64,000 bases of DNA from Litsea cubeba (Eukaryota > Streptophyta > Magnoliopsida > Laurales > Lauraceae), in contig CM022944.1 of NCBI GenBank assembly GCA_012931725.1, positions 64,763,082 to 64,827,081 on the forward strand, in the 5' to 3' direction. The notes beneath the pieces were generated by a model. It was not told where the DNA came from. It saw only the letters and a program-made list of their open reading frames with translations, and made no database searches. This document shows, piece by piece, positions 36,701 through 46,342 of the stretch. The position numbers and the translations under genes were made by a program. Each line of letters starts with the position of its first letter. Within the stretch, counting starts at the first letter, position 1.

Positions 36701-38474
36701 GGCTTTCTCGGTGACCAGGGCGTCATTGGTTCTGAAGCTGTTTGAGAAATACCTGATGAGGCTTTAGAGCAGCTAGAACAGGAGGAAGCCGAACTTGGCG
36801 CTTGGATGCAAGCGGCACAGAGGCAAGCTTCCATGGAGTCTACTGGCAAGAGTAGACCATCTAGTGAGGAGTCAAGTGGGAAACCTGACTCTGACAGCGG
36901 GGCAGGTTCCTCCAAGAAGCGAGCCCGCAGGAGTAAGAGGAGGAGGAGTCATCATCGCAGCAAGGGGCAGCATGAGGACTCTCCTGACTTGGAAGTTCCT
37001 CTTACTATCAATGAGGATGTGCCAGTGGATGCTGACGAGCCTCCAAAGAAGAGAAGCCGAGAAGAAGAGACCGTCGGTGAATGTATGATTCTTCCTTTTT
37101 CTCTTTCCATTTCTTTTCATGGGATTTTTCCATGTTCTGATTTGCTTCTTGTTTCTGCTTTTCTTTTTTTTTTAGCAGAGGAAGACTTGGCGATGCCTGA
37201 GGTTCCAGTCGATGAGGTGGTGACGGATCCTGTCGAGGCACTTGAAGAAGAACCGAGGGACTCTGGAGTGAATCCAGAATCTCCAATTGGTACGACTTCC
37301 CTCTTTTTTTTCTTTTTTTTTTTGTCTGTGACTTGGTTTGCTAACACATTTCTTGCCAGCTGACTTGCCACAGGATTCTGATGACTTTGAACCCTCGATG
37401 GACGCAAATGTTGATGATGCTTCCAATGAGTTCATGGAGGAGGAAAGTGTTCCGCCAGTCGTCGAAGAAGGTATTTTGTAGTTATAACCCTGATAATGAT
37501 TTTCAAACAGGATCATATTCATACCTTTTGTGTTTCTTTGGCAGGTTTTGAAGTGACAGAGGAGGGTCCATCGCTTCCTTCAGAACCAGAGCAAGGGATG
37601 CCAGAGGTAGAGACTCCTGGGACCAGTTCTGACAATGTTGAGGAGATACCTCGTGCTGAGATTCCTTCCCGAGCAGGAGCAGCTTCAATTGGAAAGAGTT
37701 CTTTTGTTACTCTTCCAACAGATGATGATATGAGCGGCCGACCAACGGAGTTGGGCGAATCTTCAGCTGGGCCATCTCTTCTTTTTGCGAAGAAGGTGGT
37801 GGTGCGAGTTCTGAGCTCTTGGATTGAGACTCTGCTTTCTGGGCACTTAGATGCCGGATTTGGGATGATCCAGCATGTCAATGATTCTCGGTGATGCTGA
37901 AGAGGCTGGTCTAGATGTCATAAGCGCCAGGGCGATCGTTGATAGGATCATTGAGCTGGGTGACAGGTGGTTTGAGACCATTGGTTTTCCTGATGATCAG
38001 TTCTTCAAGGAGATGTTCCTGGACCCTGCGAATATGGCTCAGTCTAACCTGAATGAGGCTACAGAAAGCAGGAAGCAGGTAGTCCGAGAGAAGAACTTAG
38101 AAGAGCTAAACATCATTGGGCTGACACATGACCTGAACATCCTTGATAGGGAGGTCGATGAGGCCAGGAGACGTCTTGAGCATCTTCAGGCATAAGTCAC
38201 TGCCAAGTGGAGTGCAATAACAGAGGCTCGTGAAAGGGAGACTGCTCTGATTCACCGGGTTGCAGATGCCGATCGGGTTCTCAAAAGGAAGTCTGATGAG
38301 AACAAACAATGGCGAACTGCTCGAGATAAGCTTCCTGGTGCGAAAGAAGGGGTACAGCCCACTCCAGCATCTCATGGCAAATTCCTGAAGAAGCGTGCCT
38401 TGGAATCCTTGACGGCTGAGGCTAAAAGTTTGCTTGAGGAGCTGAACTCTTGGCTGGAGACCATTTTTTATTGA
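33767..38474 (+). pseudogene. antisense plant-mobile-domain gene of element B (five exons, broken)
   Basis: Exons inferred from GT-AG signals and frame: 33767-33776, 34575-37082, 37179-37289, 37360-37470 and 37545-38474. Intron 1 (about 800 bp) is a very T-rich tract; introns 2-4 are 70-100 bp and interrupt codons in the same phase. The protein starts MASSGSSRTNK. A basic N-terminus and a segment with RPWV and LPKPTFFFGD precede a plant-mobile-domain-like region (Pfam PF10536 by eye) with EAFMAMLESFLPQ and VYLTYWLGEAIFAGGDGTH. An acidic linker with the basic stretch KKRARRSKRRRSHHRS follows, then a helical C-terminus likely to form a coiled coil. Breaks: TGA at 36236-36238 and at 36743-36745 (A has CGA at both), a base change at the exon 2 donor (aatgtatg, where A has aaggtatg), a short deletion with frameshift near 37880, and TAA near 38194. 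The function is unknown. Confidence 0.82.
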
Positions 38475-38518
38475 GCTCCTGTATTTTTTTTTAACAGAAA
38501 CCATCCTTCTCTCTTTTT

Positions 38519-38757
38519 TGGTACCACTTGTATTTTTTTTGGTACTTTTTTTTAGTGCTTGTGAACACTTTCCTTTTTTTTTGGTACCACATGTATTTTT
38601 TTGGTACTCTTTTTTTTTTAGTGCTTGTGAACACTTTCCTTTTTTTTTGGTACCACATGTATTTTTTTGGTACTCTTTTTTTTCTAGTGCTTGTGAACAC
38701 TTTCTTTTTTTTGGTACCACATGTATTCTTTTTGGTACTCTCTTTTTTTTTATTATC
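38519..38757 (+). repeat. ~65 bp tandem repeat, four copies
   Basis: Copies begin near 38519, 38582, 38649 and 38713, each with ggtaccacatgtattttttt, ggtact and agtgcttgtgaacactttcc. Element A has a poor equivalent at about 3225-3320, so the array grew or shrank after the copies separated. Confidence 0.88.
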
Positions 38758-38925
38758 CCTACGCTTACTTGAATCTTTTTGTGATAAAGGTAATTGCTAA
38801 ATGGGATGCTCTTCTTTTTTTTGTTTTGTTATCCCTACGCTCACTTGAATCTTTTTGTGATAAAAGTAATTACTAAATGGGATTTGATCAAAAGCTTGTC
38901 GTTTTGTGAAAATCTTTTGTCAAAT
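38758..38925 (+). repeat. short direct duplication in the spacer of element B
   Basis: Two copies of a ~65 bp unit containing atccctacgctcacttgaat (38755-38818 and 38829-38885) with few differences, not duplicated in A. Confidence 0.7.
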
Positions 38926-38929
38926 GATT

Positions 38930-39225
38930 GTTTTGGCATGGAAGCCAGATTTTTGCTTGTGGCATGGAAGCCAATTTTGGCATGAGAGCCAGCTTTTTTT
39001 TGTGTGGCATTGATAGCCGAGTTTTTTTTTTTTTGTGGCATCTATAGCCAGTTTTGGTGGCATTGATAACCGGTTTGTTTTGGTGTCATTGATAGCCGGG
39101 TTTTTTGAAATCCAAGTTTTTTGTTTGTGGCATTGATAGCCGGTTTTGTTTTGGTGGCATTGATAGCCGGTTTGTGGCATTTATAGCCTGTTTTGTTTTG
39201 GTGGCATTTATAGCCGGTTTGGTTT
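38930..39225 (-). repeat. short tandem repeat with core ggcattgatagccggtttt
   Basis: About ten copies of a 20-35 bp unit; the last copies read ggcatttatagcc, as in the LTR array. Equivalent to 2884-3100 of A. Confidence 0.85.
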
Positions 39226-39231
39226 TCAAAA

Positions 39232-39670
39232 ATGCAAGAATCGACTAAAAGTCGCCTCCCTGCTGAATGTTCTTACAAGTATCGATGGAATGTCGCATCC
39301 TTGCTCATTCGGTTGCGAGTATCGATGAAATGTTGCATCCTCGCGGATTTGGGTGCAAGTATCGATGGAATGTCGCATCCTTGCTTTTCAAAAATTTTGG
39401 TTTTGCGGGTACTGACTTGATGTCGTTTCCCCATGATTTTTGAAATTTGTGGTTTTCTCGAACCTTTGAGTTATGGATATCAACTGAAATGTTGCGTCTC
39501 CACGGTTTTTTAGGTTTTTTCGAACCTTTGAAATTTAGGTTTTGGATAACAACTGAAATGTTGCGTCTCCACAGTTTTGGATTTTACAAGTATCGACGAA
39601 ATGTCGCTTCCCTGCAATTTTGGAAGTGTTGAACGTGGTTCGTATGCTTCCGATTTGTGCGAGTATGACT
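39232..39670 (-). repeat. tandem repeats with core agtatcgatggaatgtcgca (element B)
   Basis: Several copies of a 40-45 bp unit (39275-39400) followed by ~66 bp units containing caactgaaatgttgcgtctc (39480-39620). Equivalent to 2400-2875 of A. The remaining spacer to 40067 holds a long T run at 39689-39711 and no gene. Confidence 0.8.
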
Positions 39671-40067
39671 AAGCGTCGCTTCCCCGCGGTTTTTTTTTTT
39701 TTTTTTTTTTTTGAAAAACCATTTTTTTTTTGTTTAAAGACACAAGGGTCATAAGTTTTGACCTAAAACCATTTTGGCGGTAAAAGGCAGGGTGGACTAG
39801 GGTGGAAATCCCTGAATCCGGATTTTGTTTCAAACCATGAATTTTGGGTTCAAGGGTTGAAAATTTTGGTCAAGTTAGGGAAAGGTTCCTAAACTTGGAT
39901 ATATTTTTTTTTGAACAATGAAACGATGAAAGTAAGCATTGTTTTAAATTTCTAGAAATTTCAACATTTGATATGAAAATTCTAAAAAAAGGGTGGGTTT
40001 AGCGAGCGTGTACCTGGAAACCGGTTTTGGCCATACAGGCATTGCTCTTACCCAGTTGGGTAAGTCT

Positions 40068-41257
40068 TCAAGGGTAGTACCGCTTTAAGAAATTGCCGTT
40101 GATGGGCAGCATACACCTGTCACCTTCCATGTTTAGGAGTGCGTATGCGCCATTAGAGAAAACCTTGTCGATGACGTAGGGTCCCTCCCATTTTGGCTCA
40201 AATTTGCCTTTGGACTTGTGAGCGAAGACCATTGGTCTTTTTACCGCAAGAACCAAGTCACTCTTTTTGTAGGCGCGTTGCTTGACCTTTTTATCGAAAG
40301 ATCCTGCCATGCGTGCTTGGTAAAGTTCCATGCTTTGTTGAGCTTCGAGCCGTCTCTCATCGAGATTGTCCAGCTCATGGAGTCGCAATTTGACATTGCT
40401 TTCTTGAGTCATGTCATTTTGCAAGGATACCCTCAAGGAAGGAATTTGTACTTCCAAGGGCACGACAGCTTCGCATCCATAGAGTAAGGAGAATGGTGTG
40501 CTATGGGTTGGTCCTCGAACGGTGGTTCGATAGGCCCACAAAGCTTCAGACATTTTGTCGCTCCAGTCTCTTTTGTGACTAGAGACCATTTTTTTGAGGA
40601 TTTTGCAGAGTGTCTTGTTGAAAGCTTCCGCTAACCCGTTTGCTGCCGGATTGTATGGAGTCGAAGGACAGCTTTGGATTTTGTATTTGTCGCAGAACCT
40701 GTAGAATCGATGATCCCGGAACTGTGGTCCGTTATCATGGACGAATCTTTTGGGTATGCCGAAACGACAAATGATGTTGGTGCGCAGGAACTGAAGGACT
40801 GATGAGGTCTTCATTTCGTTAAACGCAAATGCTTCTGACCACTTGGAGAAATAATCCGTAGCGGCGAAGATGAAGCGATGACCTTTGCTCGAAGGGGGAG
40901 AAATAGGACCTATGATGTCCATACCCCAGGCTTCGAAAGGCCATGAGATCGCTGTAGGATGCAGCCATTCTGGAGGCATGTGAATGTAATCTCCATGAAC
41001 TTGGCATTGTTGGCAGCGCTTAGCAAATTGCATTGCGTCAGCTACCATGGTAGGCCAGTAATATCCTAACCTTTTTATCTGATCATAGAGCTTAGGTCCA
41101 GCCTGATGAGCTCCACAAAGACCAGCATGAACTTCTTTGAGTGTTTCTTCAGCCTCTTGTTGTGACAAGCAGCGTAGAAGTACTCCGTTGAAGGATTTCC
41201 TGTAAAGGATTTTTGAAGAAATATCCAAATGAAAGCTTGGGGTTCGCCTTTGGGTGC
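40068..41257 (-). CDS. integrase domain of the pol polyprotein (element B)
   Basis: The frame is open to the stop at 40070-40068. Counting from the TTG codon at 41228, it shows an HHCC zinc site (H34, H41, C72, C75), the catalytic triad D104 (GMDIIGP), D165 (HDNGPQF) and E201 (NGLAEAF), with 35 residues between the last two, and the C-terminal PKWEGPY motif. There is no ATG at the start. The region is the continuation of the RT-RNase H frame after a one-base difference at about 41262: B has two G where A has three, so B meets TAA. Translation as a fusion would need a frameshift, otherwise the integrase is lost. All catalytic residues are intact. Confidence 0.88.
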
Positions 41258-44200
41258 TTACCGTTCTTTTGGATCTTCAGGTAGGATTCCGAACATAATG
41301 TAATCAATGAATGGATCCCTCCAGTCGCCGATTGAAGTTTGAAGGATTGAAATCCTACTTCCAACCACTTGGTGGCATTCAGCAACAGCTTGGTGTGTGT
41401 TAAGAGGAGGAAGGATTCTTCTTTCGCACACTATGATTTGCATATTTTCCCCTTCCTGGATTGCCATGGATGCGGCAAGTCCGGCTAGGGCATCTGCACG
41501 TATGTTTTCACCTCTACGAATGTGGGTGATGTGACAGATGTCAAACTTTTGCAGAAGTGATTGCGCCTTGTTGTAGTAAGGCAACAAATCTGGCTTCCTG
41601 ACTTCAAATTTCTGATTCATCTGGTTGACGATCAGTTGAGAGTCTCCAAAGACTTCCAGCATGGTGATACCGGATTCGATGGCGAGTTCCAATCCTAAGA
41701 TCAGAGCTTGATATTCAGCTGCATTGTTTGTGCATGGTTCCAGTAGCGAGAAAGCGTGTGGAATCATGTATTTGTCGGGGCTAACAAAGAGGATGCCAAC
41801 TCCCGAGATCAGCTGTCTTTTTTCATTCGTCCTGGTTGCACCGTCAAAGTACATGTCCCAGGAGGCACTTTGTGAGAAAGTCTCCACATTGTAGACTGGT
41901 TCGTCTGGGAGATCATCTCTGAGCGGAGAATCTTTAGGCAATGGATGCTCTGCGAGGAAGTCCGCTAGAGCTTGCCCTATGATTGCTTTTTGTGGTACAT
42001 ACCTAATATCAAATTGTGACAGAAGGATGGACCATTTTGCCAGTCGAGCATTGAGAGAACCTGCCTTTGTGACAAGGACCTTCAAGAGGTTGACCCTCGA
42101 GACCAGGTATACTGTGTTGGAAAGCAAGTAGTGACGCAGCTTTTGTACGGCGAACATCACTACAAGACATTCTTTTTCGACTGGAGAGTAGCGATGCTCT
42201 GCACCTACTAGCATGTGGCTGAGGTAATATAGAGCAGCTTCTTTTCTTTGATCATTTTCTTGCGCAAGCAGAGCTCCCAAAGAGTGATCAAGGGCTCTTG
42301 TGTACAAGATGAATGGTTTTCCAGTGGTAGGAGCAGCTAACACTGGAGGTTTTGTCAGGTATGACTTGATGTCTTGGAAAGCAGCTTCACAGTCAGCATC
42401 CCAGACAAAGTTTACACCTTTTTTCATCAATCGGGAGAATGGACGGCATTTCCCCGAAAGATTGGAGATGAACCGTCTGATGTAGGCCAATCTCCCTTGA
42501 AGCCCTTTGAGTTCTCTCAAGGTTCTTGGAGAGGGCATTTCTAGAATGGCTTTGACTTTTATGGGGTCAAGCTCTATTCCAGCTTTCCGAACTAAGAATC
42601 CGAGGAACTTACCCGACGAGACGCCGAAGAAGCATTTCAAAGGATTCATTCGCAGTTTGTGTTTGCGAAGCCGGATGAAGACTTCTCGAAGGTTTTCGAG
42701 ATGATCTTCTTTTCTTTTGTTTTTGACGGCGAGGTCATCAACGTAACATTCAACCGTCTTGTGCTGCATATCTTGGAATATTTTCATCATAGCCCTCTGA
42801 TATGTGGCACCAGCATTTTTCAGACCAAATGGCATGGCAGTGTAGCAATACACGCCAAATGGGGTCCGAAAAGATGTATGTTTTTCATCTTCAGGATGCA
42901 TCTTTATCTGATTGTAGCCAGAGAAACCATCCATGAATGTCATTCGCTCGAATCCACAGGTATTATCGATCATTACCTCTGGTATGGGGAGCGGAAATTC
43001 ATCTTTAAGGCATGCGCCGTTCAGGTCTCTATAGTCAATACAGACCCTGATCTGCCCATTTTTCTTTGTCACGGGGACAATGTTGACCAACCATTCAGGA
43101 TGTTGTTCCTCACGGATGAAGCCGACGCTTTTAAGTTTTTGAACTTCTTGTTCAATTTTATCCATCACATCTGGACGGAACCTTCTTTGGCCTTGCTTGA
43201 CAGGCTTGATGTCTTCTTGAAGATTGAGTTTGTGAACCGCTATTTTGGGGTCTAAGCCTGGCATTTCAGCGTAAGACGATGCAAAGCAATCAACGAACTC
43301 ACGAAGAAAGGCGATATACTCGGGTAACTCATCATCCTTTATATTCTTGCTTATGAATACAGGACGTGGGTTATCTGGTGTTCCCAAGTCTATCTTTTGA
43401 ACAGGATCTTCTGTTGGAAGGTTCGAAGGTGGTTCCTCCACAATATTTTCGGAGGCTTCCAGCTCAACGAAACCTTCTGGGTTTTCAAAGGCATTTCCAG
43501 ACCAAGGTTTTGTTCCTTTCCACGGGTCTTCTTGATCGGTAATTTTCCCAAGGCATGCTATGAGATGATCCCAATCGCCTGTTGAAACCGGGTCGAAGTA
43601 GGCTACTTCTTTTGGAGATGAGGGTTCTTCTGGGTCAGAAGACCACACGTCTGTTCCATCGGACAACTCCTCTTCATTTTCGGAGAAATCGTGCCAATTG
43701 GATGAGCTTCCTGGATCTTTGTCAGGTGACTCATTAAAGAGATATCCAGGGAGATCGATGTCTTCATGGACTTGAGAAGTTGAGGCTTGGTCAGTATATT
43801 GACTTTTAAGCCTTTGTGTCAACTGTCTCAAGGGAGTGTCGGGATCATACCCTAACCCGTGTGAAGACTTTTCTACATAGCCATAGAGTCTCCAATCTTC
43901 CAGCTGGCTTTTGGTCAAGACGAGCCCCAATGGCGTGAGAATACCGCGTCCTTCTCCCAAACCGACTGGGTTTTGAGCGTCATAGCCCATTTTCTTCATA
44001 ATAGCTTGCGCCACAGAACTATATAAGGATAGTTGAGGCATACCTTCATTTTGGAAAGGTTCAAGCATGGAGTTTGATGAAGAAGCATCCGATCTATGGA
44101 AGAAGATCGGCTTTTCCTTTGCTGAAGTTGCTGGAACAACGAAGGAAGCTGACGTAGGATCTTCTATGTCAGAAGTTATCTCCATTGGAGTGAGAGCAGG

Positions 44201-45466
44201 CTGAACTTGCTGAGTGTCAGCTTGGCTTAACGATGTGTCGTCTTCCGGCTCTGAATCCGAGTCCGTGTCTTGCATGATAGACACGAAAAAGACAACAAAT
44301 TTGCCCCCAGGCTTTTGCTTTGCCTTCTTCACTTTAGTTGTGATGACCAAAGGCTTTGAAGGTTTGAGGGAGATGATGAAGGGAGTTTGAATGCTCTCTT
44401 CAGATTTATCGGATGGTTTGTTTTCTTCCGGTGATTGTTGAGGAGCTTTGCCTTTATCTTTCTGGAGATTTTCGGCAAAGGATGCTGTGTGCTTCTCCTC
44501 TTCTTCTTTTTCACCTTCATACATCTGTGTGTCTGCGAAGTGGACTTCTTTACCTTTGAAGGGTTTTCTGTCCGCAAAGACTCGATGTATCATGCCGTCG
44601 TCGCCAACAAACTTGATGCATTGATGTAGAGTTGAAGGGACAACACCATTCTCGTGGATCCAAAGGCGTCCGAGAAGGATGTTGTAGCATGAAGGGGTTT
44701 TTATTGCATACACTGTGACCTCAGAGATAAGATCACCGATCTGCAACTTGAACCTGATTTTGCCGATAGGCCTTTGAGTACTCCCATCGTATCCAAAGAT
44801 AGATACAGATGTGTGGCTCAGCTTGCTGGGTGGGATGCCCAACTCTTCGAGAGCCGATGTGGAGATGAGGTTGAGTGCAGAACCTGGGTCGATCTGAACT
44901 CTGTGCATAGGTATTTCCTTGATATACCCTGTGAAGTACAGGGGTCGGTTATGCCTGGTTTCGCCAAGTAGGAGGTCGTCCTTTGTGAAGGCGATGGTTG
45001 CACTGGCTGCTTTTTTAACCGAGAGGCATTCAATGCATGATCCCTCAGTTTTCTTCTTTTCTCCCTTTGAGGAGGCTTCTGAGTTTTTGACCCGGTAATC
45101 CATTTCAATTTGGAGGACTTGCGGGGCATATTTGTCGACATCCTCATTTAGCTTTTGTAATTCCGAGAAGAGATTATCACGAGTGTGCGGAGACATTCGC
45201 AACAAATCTAGGATGTGCAGACGTGCAGGTATGTGCTTGAAGTGTTCAATCAAGTCATACTTGAAAGCCTCCTTAGGGCCTGCATGTTCATCATTGTTGC
45301 CACTAGGGGCGCTTACAACATCTTTTCCCGAAGGATTTACATATGTAAAGGAAGATTGGTTGTAATTTTTGTGGTAGTCCCGGCCAGAGCGGGTGCCTCT
45401 ACCAACTTCGAGAGCTTCTTGAGAAGGGTCTTCGTTTGGAAGATTGTCTTCAGGATCAAGAGGCTG
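41258..45466 (-). CDS. protease, G-patch, RT, RNase H and archaeal-type RNase H (element B)
   Basis: The frame opens directly after the TGA at 45469-45467 and is uninterrupted for about 1402 codons. No ATG is needed if it is read as part of a polyprotein. Counting from the TTG at 45253, the retropepsin-like protease is at about 100-215 with the active-site segment IDPGSALNL, in which proline stands where T or S is usual. A G-patch-like motif is at about 415-445 (KKMGYDAQNPVGLGEGRG). RT is at about 680-890 with CIDYRDLN and the catalytic YVDD at 837-840. The Ty3-type RNase H and tether are at about 980-1100. The second, archaeal-type RNase H is at about 1132-1260, with D1137, E1180 and D1204. 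These enzymes process the polyprotein and copy the RNA to DNA. It ends in TAA at 41260-41258, just before integrase. Confidence 0.92.
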   Translation of the reverse strand, partial: QPLDPEDNLPNEDPSQEALEVGRGTRSGRDYHKNYNQSSFTYVNPSGKDVVSAPSGNNDEHAGPKEAFKYDLIEHFKHIPARLHILDLLRMSPHTRDNLFSELQKLNEDVDKYAPQVLQIEMDYRVKNSEASSKGEKKKTEGSCIECLSVKKAASATIAFTKDDLLLGETRHNRPLYFTGYIKEIPMHRVQIDPGSALNLISTSALEELGIPPSKLSHTSVSIFGYDGSTQRPIGKIRFKLQIGDLISEVTVYAIKTPSCYNILLGRLWIHENGVVPSTLHQCIKFVGDDGMIHRVFADRKPFKGKEVHFADTQMYEGEKEEEEKHTASFAENLQKDKGKAPQQSPEENKPSDKSEESIQTPFIISLKPSKPLVITTKVKKAKQKPGGKFVVFFVSIMQDTDSDSEPEDDTSLSQADTQQVQPALTPMEITSDIEDPTSASFVVPATSAKEKPIFFHRSDASSSNSMLEPFQNEGMPQLSLYSSVAQAIMKKMGYDAQNPVGLGEGRGILTPLGLVLTKSQLEDWRLYGYVEKSSHGLGYDPDTPLRQLTQRLKSQYTDQASTSQVHEDIDLPGYLFNESPDKDPGSSSNWHDFSENEEELSDGTDVWSSDPEEPSSPKEVAYFDPVSTGDWDHLIACLGKITDQEDPWKGTKPWSGNAFENPEGFVELEASENIVEEPPSNLPTEDPVQKIDLGTPDNPRPVFISKNIKDDELPEYIAFLREFVDCFASSYAEMPGLDPKIAVHKLNLQEDIKPVKQGQRRFRPDVMDKIEQEVQKLKSVGFIREEQHPEWLVNIVPVTKKNGQIRVCIDYRDLNGACLKDEFPLPIPEVMIDNTCGFERMTFMDGFSGYNQIKMHPEDEKHTSFRTPFGVYCYTAMPFGLKNAGATYQRAMMKIFQDMQHKTVECYVDDLAVKNKRKEDHLENLREVFIRLRKHKLRMNPLKCFFGVSSGKFLGFLVRKAGIELDPIKVKAILEMPSPRTLRELKGLQGRLAYIRRFISNLSGKCRPFSRLMKKGVNFVWDADCEAAFQDIKSYLTKPPVLAAPTTGKPFILYTRALDHSLGALLAQENDQRKEAALYYLSHMLVGAEHRYSPVEKECLVVMFAVQKLRHYLLSNTVYLVSRVNLLKVLVTKAGSLNARLAKWSILLSQFDIRYVPQKAIIGQALADFLAEHPLPKDSPLRDDLPDEPVYNVETFSQSASWDMYFDGATRTNEKRQLISGVGILFVSPDKYMIPHAFSLLEPCTNNAAEYQALILGLELAIESGITMLEVFGDSQLIVNQMNQKFEVRKPDLLPYYNKAQSLLQKFDICHITHIRRGENIRADALAGLAASMAIQEGENMQIIVCERRILPPLNTHQAVAECHQVVGSRISILQTSIGDWRDPFIDYIMFGILPEDPKER

Positions 45467-46330
45467 TCATTTTTCATTTGCTGAGGATGAATCAGCAGCA
45501 GAGTTGCCATCCTCAGTGATCGTGTTGCACGGAACATTTTCCGGGAACAAGTCCTGAACAGTATCCAGCAACCTTTCTTCTTCGTTGACTAATTCATCGT
45601 CCCAAGCATCAATGGCTGGGAATTCTTCAGTCAGGAAGGGTGTCAACTTTGAAGTCACAGTCTCAGGAGAAGAAACCTGAGAGGGTGTCATCTCAGTGAA
45701 AGTCACGTGAGACGAGGTGGCTTCAGAAGATACATTGCTAGGCGTCGCCGGAGTGTAAGTGCTTTCATCAGACGATGCTTCGGAAGAGCTATAATCCCGA
45801 ATTATCACATTACAGGAAGCTCTGACGGGAGATGTTGCCTGATCGGAGTCAGACTCATCCTCGTATGTAAGAGGATCGTCTATCCAGCAATTTTCTCCAT
45901 TTTCAAGAGTTAAGGGAGGATGTACCTGATGGTCTTCAGGGACTTCAGGCTCTAGATTGCGAGGAGGCTCGTTGACGCGTTCTTGCTCTTGTTTTAGAGC
46001 GAGTCGCTGCAAGATCCTTGCATATTCTTTAAGATCAGGCATGGGAGCCGGATCTTCTTCTTCATCAACTCTTTGTGGCTCAACATGGTTGATTTCCACT
46101 GGAGTAATGAGAGGTGCTGGGTCAGCAGCATTTTCTTGTACAGCTTCTTGGTCTTCTTCATCATCAGACCCAGGAACCCATTCTTCATCGGAGAGATATT
46201 CTCCTGTTTCAAGGGACTCCTCCCACTCATCTGTGTAGTTGGATTCGAATCCATCATCGGTGTCGCTGGATTCGTATCCATCAATGGAGAATCCAACTAC
46301 CGAATTGCAAGAGTATGATGCCTCCTGCAT
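45467..46330 (-). CDS. acidic ORF between gag and pol (element B)
   Basis: 287 residues starting at an ATG, rich in D, E, S and T, with a short helical segment (LKEYARILQRLALKQEQE) in the middle. There is no recognisable domain. It lies in the same frame as gag, four codons after the gag stop, and in the same frame as pol, from which it is separated only by a TGA. It may be the C-terminal part of gag or a linker of a gag-pol fusion, read by suppression of the stops, or a separate product. The strongly acidic composition contrasts with the basic gag. I do not know its function. Confidence 0.7.
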   Translation of the reverse strand: MQEASYSCNSVVGFSIDGYESSDTDDGFESNYTDEWEESLETGEYLSDEEWVPGSDDEEDQEAVQENAADPAPLITPVEINHVEPQRVDEEEDPAPMPDLKEYARILQRLALKQEQERVNEPPRNLEPEVPEDHQVHPPLTLENGENCWIDDPLTYEDESDSDQATSPVRASCNVIIRDYSSSEASSDESTYTPATPSNVSSEATSSHVTFTEMTPSQVSSPETVTSKLTPFLTEEFPAIDAWDDELVNEEERLLDTVQDLFPENVPCNTITEDGNSAADSSSANEK

Positions 46331-46342
46331 GGCTTCTTTGAA

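Noticed and set aside
41228..45253. Apparent protein starts at 45253 and 41228
   Set aside because: Both are TTG codons inside longer open frames. The pol frame really opens after the TGA at 45467, and the integrase part is a continuation of pol.
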